Shown one piece after another: positions 49,301 to 62,559 of a stretch of 64,000 bases of DNA (within the stretch, counting starts at the first letter, position 1; each line of letters opens with the position of its first letter). Location: NCBI GenBank assembly GCA_009869945.1, contig WIXG01000170.1, positions 102,354 to 166,353 on the forward strand, in the 5' to 3' direction. The translations under genes were made by a program, and so were the position numbers. This stretch comes from Mesaphorura yosii (Eukaryota; Arthropoda; Collembola; Poduromorpha; Tullbergiidae). The notes under the pieces were generated by a model, which had not been told where the DNA came from, ran no database searches, and saw nothing but the letters and a program-made list of their open reading frames with translations.

Positions 49301-50695
49301 GAAAATATTTGCATATAATTATCAATCTAAATTAAATTGCAACAAGTACTCAACAGGTTCTTCCACTCCACTCAATTAAATTCAATTTTTCAATTCACGG
49401 CAATAAATGTATCACATTTCAGATTTAGTGTTGTTTCTTGTATGGGGTGGCAGCGGCAGATGTACGGAGACGGACGATGAGGAAGAATTACTCCAGCGGC
49501 TCAGGCATTCACCCGCTGCGTATTACATTACAAGATCTTCCTTTCGAGCTCAGTCATTCACAGTTCCTTCTCAAGCTCATTTTCAACCATATTATTATGA
49601 GGTGCAAAAAGTGCAAACACCTCGCATACGAGCCGCGCATTATTTATGTTGCAAAAAAGAAGCTCGTCCCAACCCCGCACGTCAAATTTGTAGTACCTTC
49701 GACTACTTATTCCGGTCGTAAAGTTTGACAAGGTTGAGAGATTCACATAAATATAATTTCCATCTCGTACTCAAACCACCGAATCCCTGTATTGCTCATC
49801 ACCAAACGTGAAGTAATAATTCAGACGCCACGCGATGTCTGCCTGCTTGAACTTTGTGCTCATCGAATTAGCCCTGCCACTCTTCCGAATGAAATCTTCT
49901 CGAGCTTACGTTTACGCAATTTGCGAGATGCCGCAACGTACTCATTTCATGCCGCATGAGAAGGAATCCCACATTATGATGGACGTAAATGCTGCCTGCC
50001 TCAGCTGGCGTCGCGCCGCTTGAAATCAACATCTCGCCTCTTTCCGTACGGCCTGTGCAGGAGCACAAGCACGGGAGGGCGAAGCAAAGTTCTCGCGGAT
50101 TCTGAGGCCAGGTAACCTCAGATTGCTAGAGCGAACAATGTTTGGACCAGCTACCATACTTTGCTCAGTGAAGCCTCACTCAAACGCGTTAATACCTTGA
50201 GGGGAATTTCAAATATTCGGGAAAAGTGTACAGCCACTGCAGCCGAGATTTAAGCTCTGCCACTGCAATATTGTTGTAGTCTTCGTGCTACTCGCGCAAC
50301 AAAGTTTCAGCGTGCATTGTTAAGCAGGAACTTAAACTCGCAGTGCATTGAATGCCGAAGTGGTAGTCCGGCCGAGTGAGTCGTACGTGTCTGCCGTGTA
50401 CGCGATGCCGATTGTACTACAATGTATAATATATTGTAATATGACAATAATGTGGTATCTCTATTCCTATAATATTATAATTTGAAATATTACAACAATG
50501 CAAATGTTGCTGACGATGATGGAGCGACCAGATGCCGAGACTTTGTATCAGCGCATCGCCATGCTGGCCGTACGTTTGGGACAGACAAGTGAATTCGTTC
50601 AGTGAGCGGTGGGCTGAAAACAGGTGGAATGTGATTTTTCGTCTTTCATCTTCGCACTCTTTTAAAAACCTTTTCTCTTTTTAAATATTATCATT

Positions 50696-50716
50696 ACTAT
50701 TATTATTATTATTATA
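50696..50716. repeat. Short ATT trinucleotide tract
   Basis: About six to seven ATT units, slightly imperfect, in an AT-rich stretch. Confidence 0.7.
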
Positions 50717-53297
50717 ATAACGATTCAAAAACCTGCCATTTTCTCATTTTCATTCTGGGACACTTCTGACATTTGAGAAGGAGACCCACTTTTTGCTCTC
50801 TGCAGCCTCATCCACAACATCGACTCGCGCCTTGCTGCCGCGGCTCCTGGTATTCTTCATCTGTCTTTGTGCAGGTGCAATCAATTTAGGTGCATCACAG
50901 ATTCAAATCTTAATCGTCTTCACCGAGCCTCGACATTTTTGCAACCTCCCAGCCGCCGTTGCTCGTTTCGATTCGAGCTACTTGCGAGTGCAGTGCCGCG
51001 TCAATTATACGCACGAGAGTCAGAGACAAAAGTGCCACCGTGTCGCACTCATTGACGCAATTATTTGCCCATCTCGTGAAGTATTTGTAGCTTTTAGGTT
51101 TACAACAAATAACAAGTTCATTTAAGTAAGTTTTGACACATGGTGCCGGGTTGCATAAAGTTCTCGTGCAAATTACACACAAATTTGTAGTAATTCCTAT
51201 GCATGTGTGAAATCAGTGGGTGGATTCTAAATTCAGCCGTGGCGAATTAAGTGTGCTCTGTCAGAGATTAATTCTGGACATAAGCTACAGGCAACGTGGG
51301 CACTGAAAACGAGTTCTGATTAAATGTAATCCCGCGCTAAAGTAGAGTTTCAGAAGTGGTTTAAACGCTTAACTGCTCTGGTGGTATCTTGGGAACATTG
51401 CTGGACAATTTATCAGTTTGTGTCGTGCTATGAAACTATTTTTGCGATTGTAATCAGTGAACGTGCGCTGGAAGCAGTGGACTGGTGTTTAGGCATCACT
51501 TCCTCTGGAAAATCGCGTTGAAGTCGTAAGTCCATTTTCGTCTGTTTTTTCATGCCTGCTTACGTACTTGACCAACTTGCTGAGCGGCGACCGTTGAGGG
51601 TATTCACAAATGCAATATGCAAATTCTTTTGAGAACCGTTTAATTGGGTAGCTACCAAAAACTGTAATTTTTGTTTCGTTAATAAACTTGTTTGGCAGTA
51701 ATGTTGAGTGACGGAGTCGGAAACGACCGTTTACGATACTTTGCGTGATACGACGCGATGCTACAAAATGGTTCGCGTTTTGACTTGAAACGATTGCACA
51801 AATCAATTACAGTTAATTGATTTGTGAGGTCCCATACAATTTCAGCTTTGGCAGTGACCAGTTCGCGAGGCCAAACGGACTAAGCATTTCATTTGTAACG
51901 CAAATCCAATGTGCGTTGAACACCGAAGGTTGCCTCGTCAGACAATATAATGCCAACTGGACTTTAAAGACTCAGAGTTTATTAGTGTTTCTGTTGCCCC
52001 GAAACCCGTTATTTTGGTGCCTCGTTGGAATTCCATTGCGTCTCGCAGAATGCTGCGCTAAACTTGTGGATGTGAAACTGGGAAAGCAATAAAGTCAAGT
52101 GAAGTAGAAATTCATATGTTACGAGCATTTAAGGAATACACTTTCAAGTACGCTCCTCAGAGGGGAATATTTTTACTACGTTTTTGACGTTTCAAGTTTC
52201 AAAGTAATAAAATCTGAAACTGAAGCTTTTATTACTCGCTTTTTGCAAAGGATCCCAAACGAAAGCTTTGGTATTTCACTGTAAAGATACAAAGCTCAGT
52301 TGGGTGACCAGCCACGGATCCCACGTGCAGTATGCCAAATATTTCCAGCGCACGTCCGTTTGTATGAACCAGCCATTCGTTTAATCCTCCTACAATCATA
52401 CCAGATCACTTTAAAGCTTATGCAGCGGACGGTTCGCGAATTTTTTTATTAGTAAAGCACAAACATGCCGAAATAAAAGCGTAACACGTCAATATTCGAC
52501 CGGATTTCATGGGACAGGAGAATTTTTCAGTTGGTTTGCAGAAATTAGCCTCAAGTGTCTCGCGCACATCCGGTCCCGAGTCTTTTCTCCATGACGTCCG
52601 TCATATTGCATTGCGCTGATAGCGCCAACTCAATAAAGTCGTCATGTACACTTTCAACCGAAAGACGTCATCAACTTTTTAATTAAAAACCACTCTAGTT
52701 GATGACTAATCAAATCACTTATGGGATTTTGTCATGCTGTCATTGCAGAGATTCGTTGCCGAATCAAAAGCAAAATGTTTGTGGTTAATTCCTCTTCTTA
52801 CCACGGAAATGTATTCCGCGTGTTTCGTGGCCAAGTTTCACCTCTCCACACTTCAGAATAAATCCCAAAATTCTGTTCTATTTTTCCGATCTTAGCAGTA
52901 CGACTTTGTAATTCGTAATTCGGTTTTGTGCCTTGAATAGAATGCGCGGCAAGAATTTCGAGTGGTGGATGAGAATACTTCATCGTTCCACAACAAAAGC
53001 GTAATCGTTTGAGCTTGAAGTGGTGTAATGCCAGATGAGAGAGTGCGAAGTGTATACTGAAGTATGCTAAAAGCATTTCGTTCAATAGGATCGTGACAGT
53101 CACACGGCACGAACGAGCGCTGATTTAATTGGAATTCCAGACTCAAGATCTCCAAACGCCGCTGCTGCACTGTATCACAAAAACCTTGAGGAGGCCACAA
53201 CACAACTTCGGATTCAGAATCACGAATCACGCTCTCGACGTGAATTAAAAACAAGCGGGACAAAACTCCGATCCGAATACCGTTTCGGTTTGGCTCC

Positions 53298-56200
53298 ATG
53301 AAAGGCAATATGAGAGGAATCAACGAATCGCATTACTTATCAGGTGAGCAAACACTTGTTCTCTTTCTCTCTTTTCATCAGCGCACAACCTGAATTTCGG
53401 TAATTAGAGCTGAAATTACAACAATTAGCTGCAGAAACACGCGCGCAATAAGCTTTTAGAACCCTTGCCATCGTCTGCGCCTTCATTTGCAGTTTATGCT
53501 TCCCTCGAGAGTCCGCAATACCGATAAAGCAATCCAAATGACACTGCGGTGCGTGTTTATCCAAGGATCGTGACTCTGTATTTCCAACATTTGACATGCA
53601 CCCGGATTTTCTTTTATGCAAACTAAAGCTGGGATCCGACTGTTAACATTGCATACTAATTTAACAGGAATGTGAAGAATACTAATTGCAACGGCACTGA
53701 TGTGCATATTCAATGCTCGTGATTTCCAAGCATGTCATGCAAATATTGTGACCATGCAAGCACGGATTCCTCAATTTGTAATCAATCAATATTTGATGTG
53801 CTTGGCATGCCCATTCTCGATCAGTGCTAGCACGCATGACTCGAGCTTCTATTCTTCTATACGTGCATGCATAACTGTATGTATGAGCGGAGGGCATTAA
53901 ATGTAAAATTAGCTGGATGATAAGATAAGCGAATCTGGAACTAGCTGTACTTTTATGACATTGCAGATACACAACCAAGTGCGATTGTGGCATGAAATGA
54001 GAAAAATTTTCAGGTGCTCGGTTGAGCCGCCTGCGCCTTTGCTTTGGTTCTTCAGGCCTTTCACTATGAGTAGTTGTTAGTTTTAGCTTTGGCCATGTGG
54101 CATAAATCCGCGTCGCAGTGAAGCAAAGTAAGGTAGGTGCGTATTCATCGAATAAATTAAGCACGCGTAATGTATAATGCATTACACATTTAGACCACAT
54201 TTTATTGCACTCTACATTTCACCTTTCAACAACCTCTCCGCACTGCCTTTAGGTACAAACCCAAATGTGTAATGATAACATGGCTACATGTGCTGCGTTG
54301 CGTGCTAACGTGCATTGAACGTAACCTCTGCTTAATAAATAATTCACCTCACAAAGCACATTTATGTAGAAGATCCAAATTAGTGTTTGTAGCTTAGCGT
54401 ATGACGATGACGAGTGTGCGTGATAACACGACACCGTCTATTCCAATTTCGCTGGGTTGAAGCGAAGGGTCAAGACACATTCTCACTCTTTCGGGTTTGG
54501 TCAGTCGGTCATTTCGGCAGCAAATGCAATCAGGGTGTCGGTGTCAGCGAATTGGTTGAACTCAACAGCCTTGCCAAAGTTCGTGCAATTTTCAATTTTC
54601 TAAAGCGCAGTAAAGGATATTGTAGTTGTGATTCAGTGTCATTTCCAGCAGCAGTTGCTGCCTGAGCTCTGACTGTGAGTGCACTATTGTTAAAACTTTT
54701 GTTCACAAAAGTACGAAGTGAGAAGCCTGTTTTGACTTGACTTTGACTGCACTTCATCGATTTGGATTCTTTTCGCCAGAAAGTTTGCAAGAATGGACCG
54801 TTGGCACGAAGGTTAAAGCTCTTCCATACTTTTGCATTGCACTAGAATACGAGTGAGTACAGAAAGACGGAAGAGGCTGAGGGAGCAAACGAATCGAAAA
54901 TTAATGCCCATACCGCGAGTACCCGCGATCGTTTATCGTGTAGGCTGCGAAATCCCATAAATCGTAGTTATTTTAAACGAGTTCTCATGAATATTAAAGG
55001 CTAATTTCTTTCTGCACATTCGGATAATTTATTTTTCTCTTTCAACATTTTTTGCGCTTTTTATTGTCGCTCGTTTGCACTCGAGGCAACCTTTGCTCTT
55101 TCAGCGCTCCGACTCCTGGCACAAGACCTTTTCAACCCGCACCACTTCCTCGCGCTTGGCGCACGAGCACAAATTTCACAACTGAAAGGGAGCACCACGA
55201 GACTGTGCATGCAATTAAAGAATAGGCCAGCAATTTCGCCTTGCAATCACGTCAAATTCCACAGTCGTATTTATTGCATTTGTCATATGGTAATTTCCAT
55301 TTAATGGTAATGATTCAGAGTCGAGTCAGAGTCAGCGTACTATTATTAGAAAGGACAAGGTACAGTTTCAAGAACTACGCCAATTTGCATTTTAAATGAA
55401 AGAGCCTGAACTCTTAAACTTTTAGACTTGTGAAAATTTCCGCAGTCCCGAGTCTTTCCTGTCCCAGCCAGGTACCATAATGGGGGCATGAAATTAAGAA
55501 GTACAAGAATTCATTTATGAAGTTTATGATTTTTCCCGTTAATATAAATGCAAATTCCAGTAGTAAAATTGTAAAGTAGCGTAAAATTCAGTTGAGTGAT
55601 AAGTCCTTGAGCCCAGCACAGTTACGACGCAGGAATGTCAGGCCTTATCAACGCGATAACTGTGCTGAAGGGTGTAATCTCCAAATTGCGGTTGAAGGTT
55701 TTAGAATTTCGCAATAGGCACCTACCGTACAATTAATTATTCATGTGTGGTGCTCAGGTTAAAATGAAGCCCTACATTCATTACACATTTTCAGTTTAGC
55801 AAGCGCTGAATATTTGTTGCTTGCAAATACGTTGAAAATTATGCTGGCGAAGTATGGATTTGGCGAGTGAAACAAGAACGTGGGTGGTGGGTCATCTCAG
55901 AAGGGCGCAAACGTCATTCCAAACAGAACATCTTCATGAGGAGAGTTATTAAGTATTCATGCTCGTGTGAATTTTTTATTTCTTGATCCAAGAGAAGTCT
56001 GAGCCTGTCCGTAAAATTCTTCAGCTGCAAAGATGCATAAAATATGCCGTAAAACTTTTTCTTGTTCAGGAGACGCGTTACTAAATATTAAAATAGCAAT
56101 ATGTACAAGGAAATGAATCATTTTTATGAAGCTGTTCCCTCGCAGCCGTAAAAGGTAGCGGCATCCTGACGCGATCCGAGCTGGCGGTTGCTGCAGCGTA

Positions 56201-59200
56201 CGATAAGACACGGAGTCTGTGAGGAAGAAAGTGACAAAACAAATGCATCAGCAGCGAGCGGCGTGTTGTATGCACACACGCTTTGTGCAGGGCATTAATA
56301 ATTTAGGAAGCGTTAAGAGTAACGCCTAGTAGAAAAAACCGTAAATATCACTCAAAGCGAGCCGTCGGAACCGTTTGCCAAATTAGGAAGACGAAATACC
56401 TGCAATGACGAGGTACGAAGCGAAATTTTATTGCAATGCATTTTTTATGTTTCGAGGAAACTCCTTCTTGCCTCCTGTTTCTTAAGCGTATTGCGTGAAT
56501 TCAAGCATGCATGTCAAACCGCTCACGCCAAGCATAATAGGGAGGCGTCGTTTCGCATTAAGTGCTAATAATAGAGATGTGAATCCATGTGAAGGCAGAG
56601 ACACATACCTTCCAGGAGCGCGCAGTCGTTTTTTGACGTCTTTATGAGTTTATTGTTTTCTTATGACTTGCAGACGACCACAGTGTGTTTTCCGCATCTG
56701 ACATTGAAGCAAGCATGAATGCGCACTCACAAGGAAACATTTACGATGTGGAGCACTTGGCCACTTTCGAGCTGTCTGAAGAGTTGGCTCTTCCGGCGGA
56801 CGGCATGCGACGACTTCTGCACATGGAAAAGGGCGGAGGCATCTGGAGTCAAAAGATGCGAATTCGACTGGAAAATCGCTTCATCGTCATTCTGGATTTC
56901 GAAAATGGGGTAAGAGCCTTCAATTCTTTCTTAGCATCTATTGTTATTATTCCTACACGTATTCGCAGCATTGCCACTTACCGCAAATGAACTTCTCTTT
57001 CATCTGAACCAAAGTGCTTGCACAATGAAAATGAGAATTGAGACTCATAAAAAGTTTACGACTAATGTTATGTTTATGGTTTTGTTCAGAGCTAATTCGT
57101 TTGACATCGTTTGTTAGCATGAAAAAAAAACGCAAGACTGTTACGCAGCGTAGTTTAAAATACTTGTCAGCGATAAATTACAATGCAAACAAATAAAAAA
57201 TCCAAGTCAAGGTTTAGCCATCATTTGTCGATTGTTCTCAATAATAGCAAATAACGATGATAGTGGGGCGTTTCAGCTGGTATCAGCATAAATGTCAATC
57301 TTTATAGTAGCACCTGGCTTTGCTGTGACTACAGCTACAATTCCTCTTGTACAAGCATTCGTTCTTTCGTTCTACGAGTTCATCGTTAATTGACGTATAG
57401 TGTTATTTTCATTGTTGCAATTTTTGCACTCTCACTGAAAACGCACGCTCGCATTCGTCTTGCGAAGCTGCCGCGGTTGGACAATTTTAATAATGCGAAA
57501 TTACGGGAGTCATAAGCCGTAAAATTGATGCACTACGAAGCGAGAGTACGCGCCGTGCTCGACATGCGACACGCGAGATGTGACTGTCACTAATGCGGAA
57601 AAACTGTTAGCATGAAAATGTAATATTGCGTTGCAACTGTGTGAATAAAAATAGATGACAATCAGACAAAGAATTCCTTGGAAGATGAGTTTTTCTGTGC
57701 TTGGAGAATTTCAACTCTTCCTCACTTTAGACGAGTTACTCCTCGACAAAGCTCGAGATGAGATTATGGTGTACCTAATTTAATTAAGGAGGCCGTGAGG
57801 CCGAGATGGAATATATTTTGTTGTCAACTACAGTAGCATGCAAATCGCAATACTAATTTCAGTACTATTTGATCGTGTGCCTCGTTTCGCGTGAAAGCTT
57901 TGAGATATTATGCTAGGCCGCTCTAATTTTTCATCTCACATGAATATTTGCTGCATTCTCTGAATATTCCACGCTCAATGTGCATTAATCCGTAAAAGTC
58001 GCCCTATTCACTCTTGTAGGCCTCCCAAACCAGGGTTTCTAAGCAAACAGTCGCTTAGAACTTTTCATCTGAAGTTAAATCCGCTTATAATATTGGTTTC
58101 GTTTATACTATAGCCAGGTTAGAACGTTATCACACTCTCTGCTTGGATTTGGAGATAATTCGCTCGGATCAGAGTAAATTTCATGAATGGAGAGTGCCTT
58201 CTTCCTGAAAATTCTGCCATGCTTGTTTGCGATACTGGCACAATCATGTCGCTCATGTGCGAGTAGTGATAGTAATGTTGCTGTCATCGATGCTGTCAAC
58301 TTCGAGCATGAGATACGGACGAGTGCTGTGTAATTGCATAATACAACGTGTTGGCAACTACACACAATTAAACTTGGGCATGACACATGATTAGTTTAGA
58401 GTACGAAGCCTACTAGCATTTAAACAGTACTGTGTGGGATGTCGTTTGACATTGACATTATTATGACGGTCGGATTACATCGCTTGTGTGGAATGAAATT
58501 CCACGTTATCTTGAAATTTCATATCTTTGCCCGGCTCCATTTCGTACATTTGTCCATTGAAAGCTAAAGTGAAGAGGAGTCAGAGAAAATGTTATTTTTA
58601 TGTTGATGGAATGCAGAGTTTCATGTTCATCCGTTTTGAATTTATCGATGTGAGGTTTAAAGGGTTTTGTGCAATTAACTGCCACCACCTACAGAAACAA
58701 TACTCGTGATTTCACGAGCCCATAGCCGTTAAATTGGAATACAAAAGTACTAGTTACGGGCAGTACTAACAGTCTAATAAGTGTACGGTTTAGTAAATGT
58801 AACGTTTTCGCAACCGGCCTCTTATCTTTCTTTCGGCAGTCAGAAGCCAGTCAGAAGGTCAAAAGTAGCGTGAGCTTTATGTGTTGAAATACCACGCGCA
58901 TGACAAAACAGTGCGCCGAGTACAGATAATTGAAATTCCAAGTAATTCGTAAACCATCAAAACCAAAGCTTGTGGGTACACAAGAGAAGCAAATATTTGC
59001 TGACTTAATTTGTTCATGAATGACGTAGAAAATCCCAGTCTCGGCAATTGATGTTTTCTAAATTGCCACCAGATTGGAAAATTGCACTGGGAGTTGTGCC
59101 ACAATTTATGTACTTTGAGTCCCGAAAGATTTGAGTGATTGTATTCCGTCGGAACAGAGCATCAACTACCTAATTCAACAATTTGCAATGTTTACCCGGT

Positions 59201-62200
59201 ATCGCAAGAAAACGAAGGAAGATTTTAATTTGAACTGACGTGGGAGGAACCGATCTTCGTCATAGCCTTTCAAGAAAACAAAGTTAACCATTATTTGTGT
59301 ACACGATCGTGTTTGGTTTTCGTACAATTTCAGATTTCCCTTGAGAAGCCAAACATCCAACTCATTACAAGGCAAGCAAGGGTCGGTCGTCGTAAGCAAA
59401 CTTTCTTGGAACGCGGAGCTAACCCGAACACAAGCACGCTGTCTAAGCAGGCAGGATTGCGAAACGACGGCGTAAAGAATGGCTTGCAATTTGGACGATT
59501 TATCACTGACATTTGTGTACTCACAAATAATATGTAACCAAACACTTTGGGCTGATAATGGACGAGGGATTGCAGGCGATGTATTAACAAACCTTGCCGA
59601 GAAAATGCCAATGAGCTGTAGTTGTTTAATTGTACACTTGGCTGCAAATGTAGATGTGGTACTTGGAGAACAAGACAATTCAAAGATTCAAACCCAAAGT
59701 ACAAGATACACGAATAACACGAATAAGTAATGCTTTAACCGGCTTCGGCCTGTTTACATGATGAGCCGAAACGAGCTCTGCGAGCCATTCATGCGGCTTT
59801 TACTTTTACAGCATTTAGTCCCTCCCGAAAGTATAAATTATATTAGGATGACAGCCGGAACATTAATTTGCATGCTTTTAAATATTATTATTTAATAAAT
59901 GGCTTCTTGTAATCTTCGGTTCAAACACTACAGCAATGAATCACGGGAAACGATTACATTAGCACATAAATATGTTTAATATTCAGAAATTTCCATTTCG
60001 TGCAAGCAGTAGGAAAAGACGCAGCAACGAATCGACTTGAAACGACTCGTATGAATTTTGTGCCGTTGAATCGTGGTTTACATTCAAAGACCAATAACTT
60101 CATACTTGGATTGATCTTGTAGACTCGAATTAGTTTTGTTTAAGTCCAAATTTAACCGTGTAACCGTCTCTTTTGTTGGCACATCCTTGCACAAGCAATT
60201 TGTAACAATACTGACAATATGGCATAGGAGTGATCCTTTTCTTCGCTATGCACATACGCGCTGTAATGCAGCATTTCTTGCAATAATGTAATGTGTAATT
60301 GTTATTATTCTTTTGTCTTATTGTTACCTGTACGCTGCAAGATTTCGTATTCTTCTTTACTTTTCAAGCCAAACACTTTTTTATGCTTCCTTACCTTGAG
60401 ACAAGAATTACATGTGATTTCGGGCTGAACAATGGCTTTTGATTGATGTGTCACAAGTACGAAGAATCCGGCACGCTGTGCTTTGTGCTTTATGGTGTAT
60501 TATAATATTTAAGTACAGTTGCGAATTGTAAACAAGTAGAAAGGAAAATGAAACATACCATTAAGTATCGGATATGCTCTTCATATTCTAGGCGAGGTTA
60601 AATCATTATTGATGAGGTTCAAGCTCTATTCTTGAAGTGCTAATTTGGATTCAAGTGGGTGTTTCCTTTTCATGGCTTGAACATACAAGATATGTCGTGC
60701 AAATCGTGTGTGGTATTTTGTAAAGGTGCATCAAGCACGCTTATGCGTCAATACACAGTCGCATTACATTGACTCACAATTTTGTACATTCGCTGACAAA
60801 CTCTGCAATCTGGGGTTAGAGGTTAATTTTGCCTGAAAGGGAATGCTGCGTGGATCGCATGCCGATCATGATCTAAGCTGAGCAATTGAAGAGCGCAATG
60901 TTTAGCCATGACATAATTCGCACCCTCATCCAATTCTCATTAATCACCATTAGTTGATTGCGAATGTTACAATTTGCACTTGGAAAGCGTGACATTGAAA
61001 AATACAAAAGTATGTGACATGCCATTGACAGACGCGTCTCGTTTCAGCTTCACAATTCCGGAGTTGGTTTTTGTTTTACTTTTGAAACGAATAGATGTTT
61101 GTAACGCACAAATTTGGAGTCTTGATGACATGAGAACTTTTAGTGGAAATGTTATTTCGAACCCGAAACCCGAATGCAGACTAGGAACAAGAAATTGCGC
61201 ATTCGTCAATTCAGACGTATAATTTTCCACTCAATTTACTGGCTCGACTCAAAGCCCTAAAATAATGCAAGGCTCCAGTACGACGAAACCATTGGCCGCG
61301 TTTCTGTTTTGGGGGTTTTGAAAGAAGGAGCAGTAACGAATTTTTCGCGTTGTGCACCAAGCGTAATGATCCTTTCTGCATCCCGCATAAGTCACACATA
61401 CATTACACTTGGTCGGAGCTGGAAGGAAATTTGATTTCGGGAATTTGTATTTGGCTTTGCCCCACTTTATTTATCGGCCGCATTCACAAGATGCACCTCG
61501 TGTACGTAATCATTTCCAGTTCTATACATACAGTGTCATTGGGTTTCGAATGCTCTGGAGAAATTGACGGTTCAATTTCTTGAAAAGTCAATTTTAGAAT
61601 TCTTAAGCCTAAAATAAGGACGAACGGAGAAAGTCTGTCAGAAGTCTCCTGCGAGCGAACCTTCAGTTATTTTTACATTCCCAATTCTTAATACAAGTCC
61701 CAATACGGTTCCGAACCACGCGAAAATGTTTCAAAAGAGAAAGAAAAGGTCGGAATTTTCAAAGGGAACATACGCGGAGCTTTTCTTGTAAATAAAGGAT
61801 TTTCTTAATACACTTTCCAAACAATTTTTTCGGGCTCCGTCAAAGTACAGACGAAATGTAACTCACTCCTCTGTCTTTCGACATAGGTTTCTCGGACTCC
61901 TCTGTTCAACCGTTCGAACTAAAAAGCAAGAACGTGCTAAGTTCTCTTTGTTTCAAGTCTATTGAACATGGAGAAATAGTTTATACTTTGTACTTGACAG
62001 AAAAGATTCAAAAATGTTTGTATTAGATTTGTATTGTTAAACGCTCCCTAGTTTCTCGTCCACTCCGAACCGAGTCTAAAGTCTGCTTGAAACTGATGTG
62101 CCTTTCTCTCGTCAAAACCACTCAGGGACGAGTGCAATGCTTAGAAATGGTCGTTTTAACCAGAGATTTGGAAAGTGGGAGACTCAGAACGTGGTTTATT

Positions 62201-62559
62201 ACAATAAATTATCCTTGTCTGTTTTCTATTACTTGTTCCTTTCTTCTGTGATATTTTTTTCTAATATTTTGTGTTCCCAGTCTTCTGCTGGTGTCATTAC
62301 AAAAGTTTTAAAGATTATAATAATTTTTAGGTATTATGATAATGATATTATTGTGTATACTTTTAGGAGCTTTATAATTCGGCATTCCTTTGAGCATGAG
62401 GCTTATGCTTTTTACTTTTCTGTTTTGCAGGACGAAATGGAGAGATTTCCACTTCATTTGATACGTGACCCAACCGCCTTCACCAACTCAAATCCAGGAG
62501 AGATGTATAACAACATTTTCGCCTTCATCGTTCATCCTGTTGAGATGCACATTTTTCAG
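53298..62559 (+). CDS. EPS8/arouser homologue, N-terminal part (3' end outside window)
   Basis: Two firm exons, 56674-56909 and 62431-62559, joined in phase 0, encode the PTB-like domain. The order is NIYDVEHLATFELSEE, the DGMRRLLHMEKGGGIWSQKM strand region, RFIVILDFENG, then DEMERFPLHLIRDP, and an end at VEMHIFQ. These align block by block with human EPS8 (RVEHLTTFVLD, KVWTQDM, NELENFPLNTI, LHLFQ). A candidate first exon, 53298-53343 (15 codons plus one base, CAG/GTGAGC donor), joins 56674 in the correct phase and puts a Tyr and an acidic SDDHSVFSASDIE stretch before PTB, as in EPS8. Known role: adaptor that caps or bundles actin filaments and links receptor signalling to Rac; the fly relative arouser affects behaviour. 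The SH3 and C-terminal actin-binding regions must lie right of the window. The PTB assignment is firm, the first exon tentative. Confidence 0.8.
53344..56673 (+). other. Intron between candidate first and first PTB exon of EPS8 homologue
   Basis: About 3.3 kb without a supported gene. It contains a 10-bp-stem inverted repeat at 55615-55666. The acceptor is TTATGACTTGCAG. If the 53298 exon is wrong, this is 5' flank or a longer intron. Confidence 0.45.
56910..62430 (+). other. Intron within the PTB coding region of EPS8 homologue (5.5 kb)
   Basis: The donor is GGG/GTAAGA and the acceptor CTGTTTTGCAG. No supported gene inside. Near 59175-59730 several open frames overlap on both strands; I read this as a stop-poor patch, not as a gene. 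Confidence 0.6.

Larger units (their letters stand above)
43218..53297. other. Gene-poor region between the Ly6 and EPS8 genes
   Basis: No firm gene. ATTAAA at 43344-43349 may be the Ly6 polyadenylation signal. Items worth noting are a minus-strand ORF at 46225-46578, short phase-compatible plus-strand exon-like pieces around 47322-47517, an ATT tract near 50696-50716, and an exon-like block at 50804-51125 with good splice sites. Untranslated leader exons of EPS8 could lie here. Confidence 0.4.

Noticed and set aside
49421-49721. An open segment after an acceptor-like CACATTTCAG with an ETDDEEELLQRLRH stretch.
   Set aside because: No good donor follows, two frames are open at once, and it cannot be joined to EPS8 or Ly6 in phase with confidence.
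52892-53323. A 143-codon minus-strand ORF.
   Set aside because: It lies antisense to the candidate EPS8 first exon and has no recognisable motif; most likely chance.
53682-54200. A 172-codon minus-strand ORF.
   Set aside because: The translation is rich in H, Y, C and R without domain structure, and there is no splice or promoter support.
59175-59730. Overlapping open frames on both strands, up to 167 codons.
   Set aside because: All frames are open because the patch is poor in stop codons. None has a recognisable domain or a matching splice partner.
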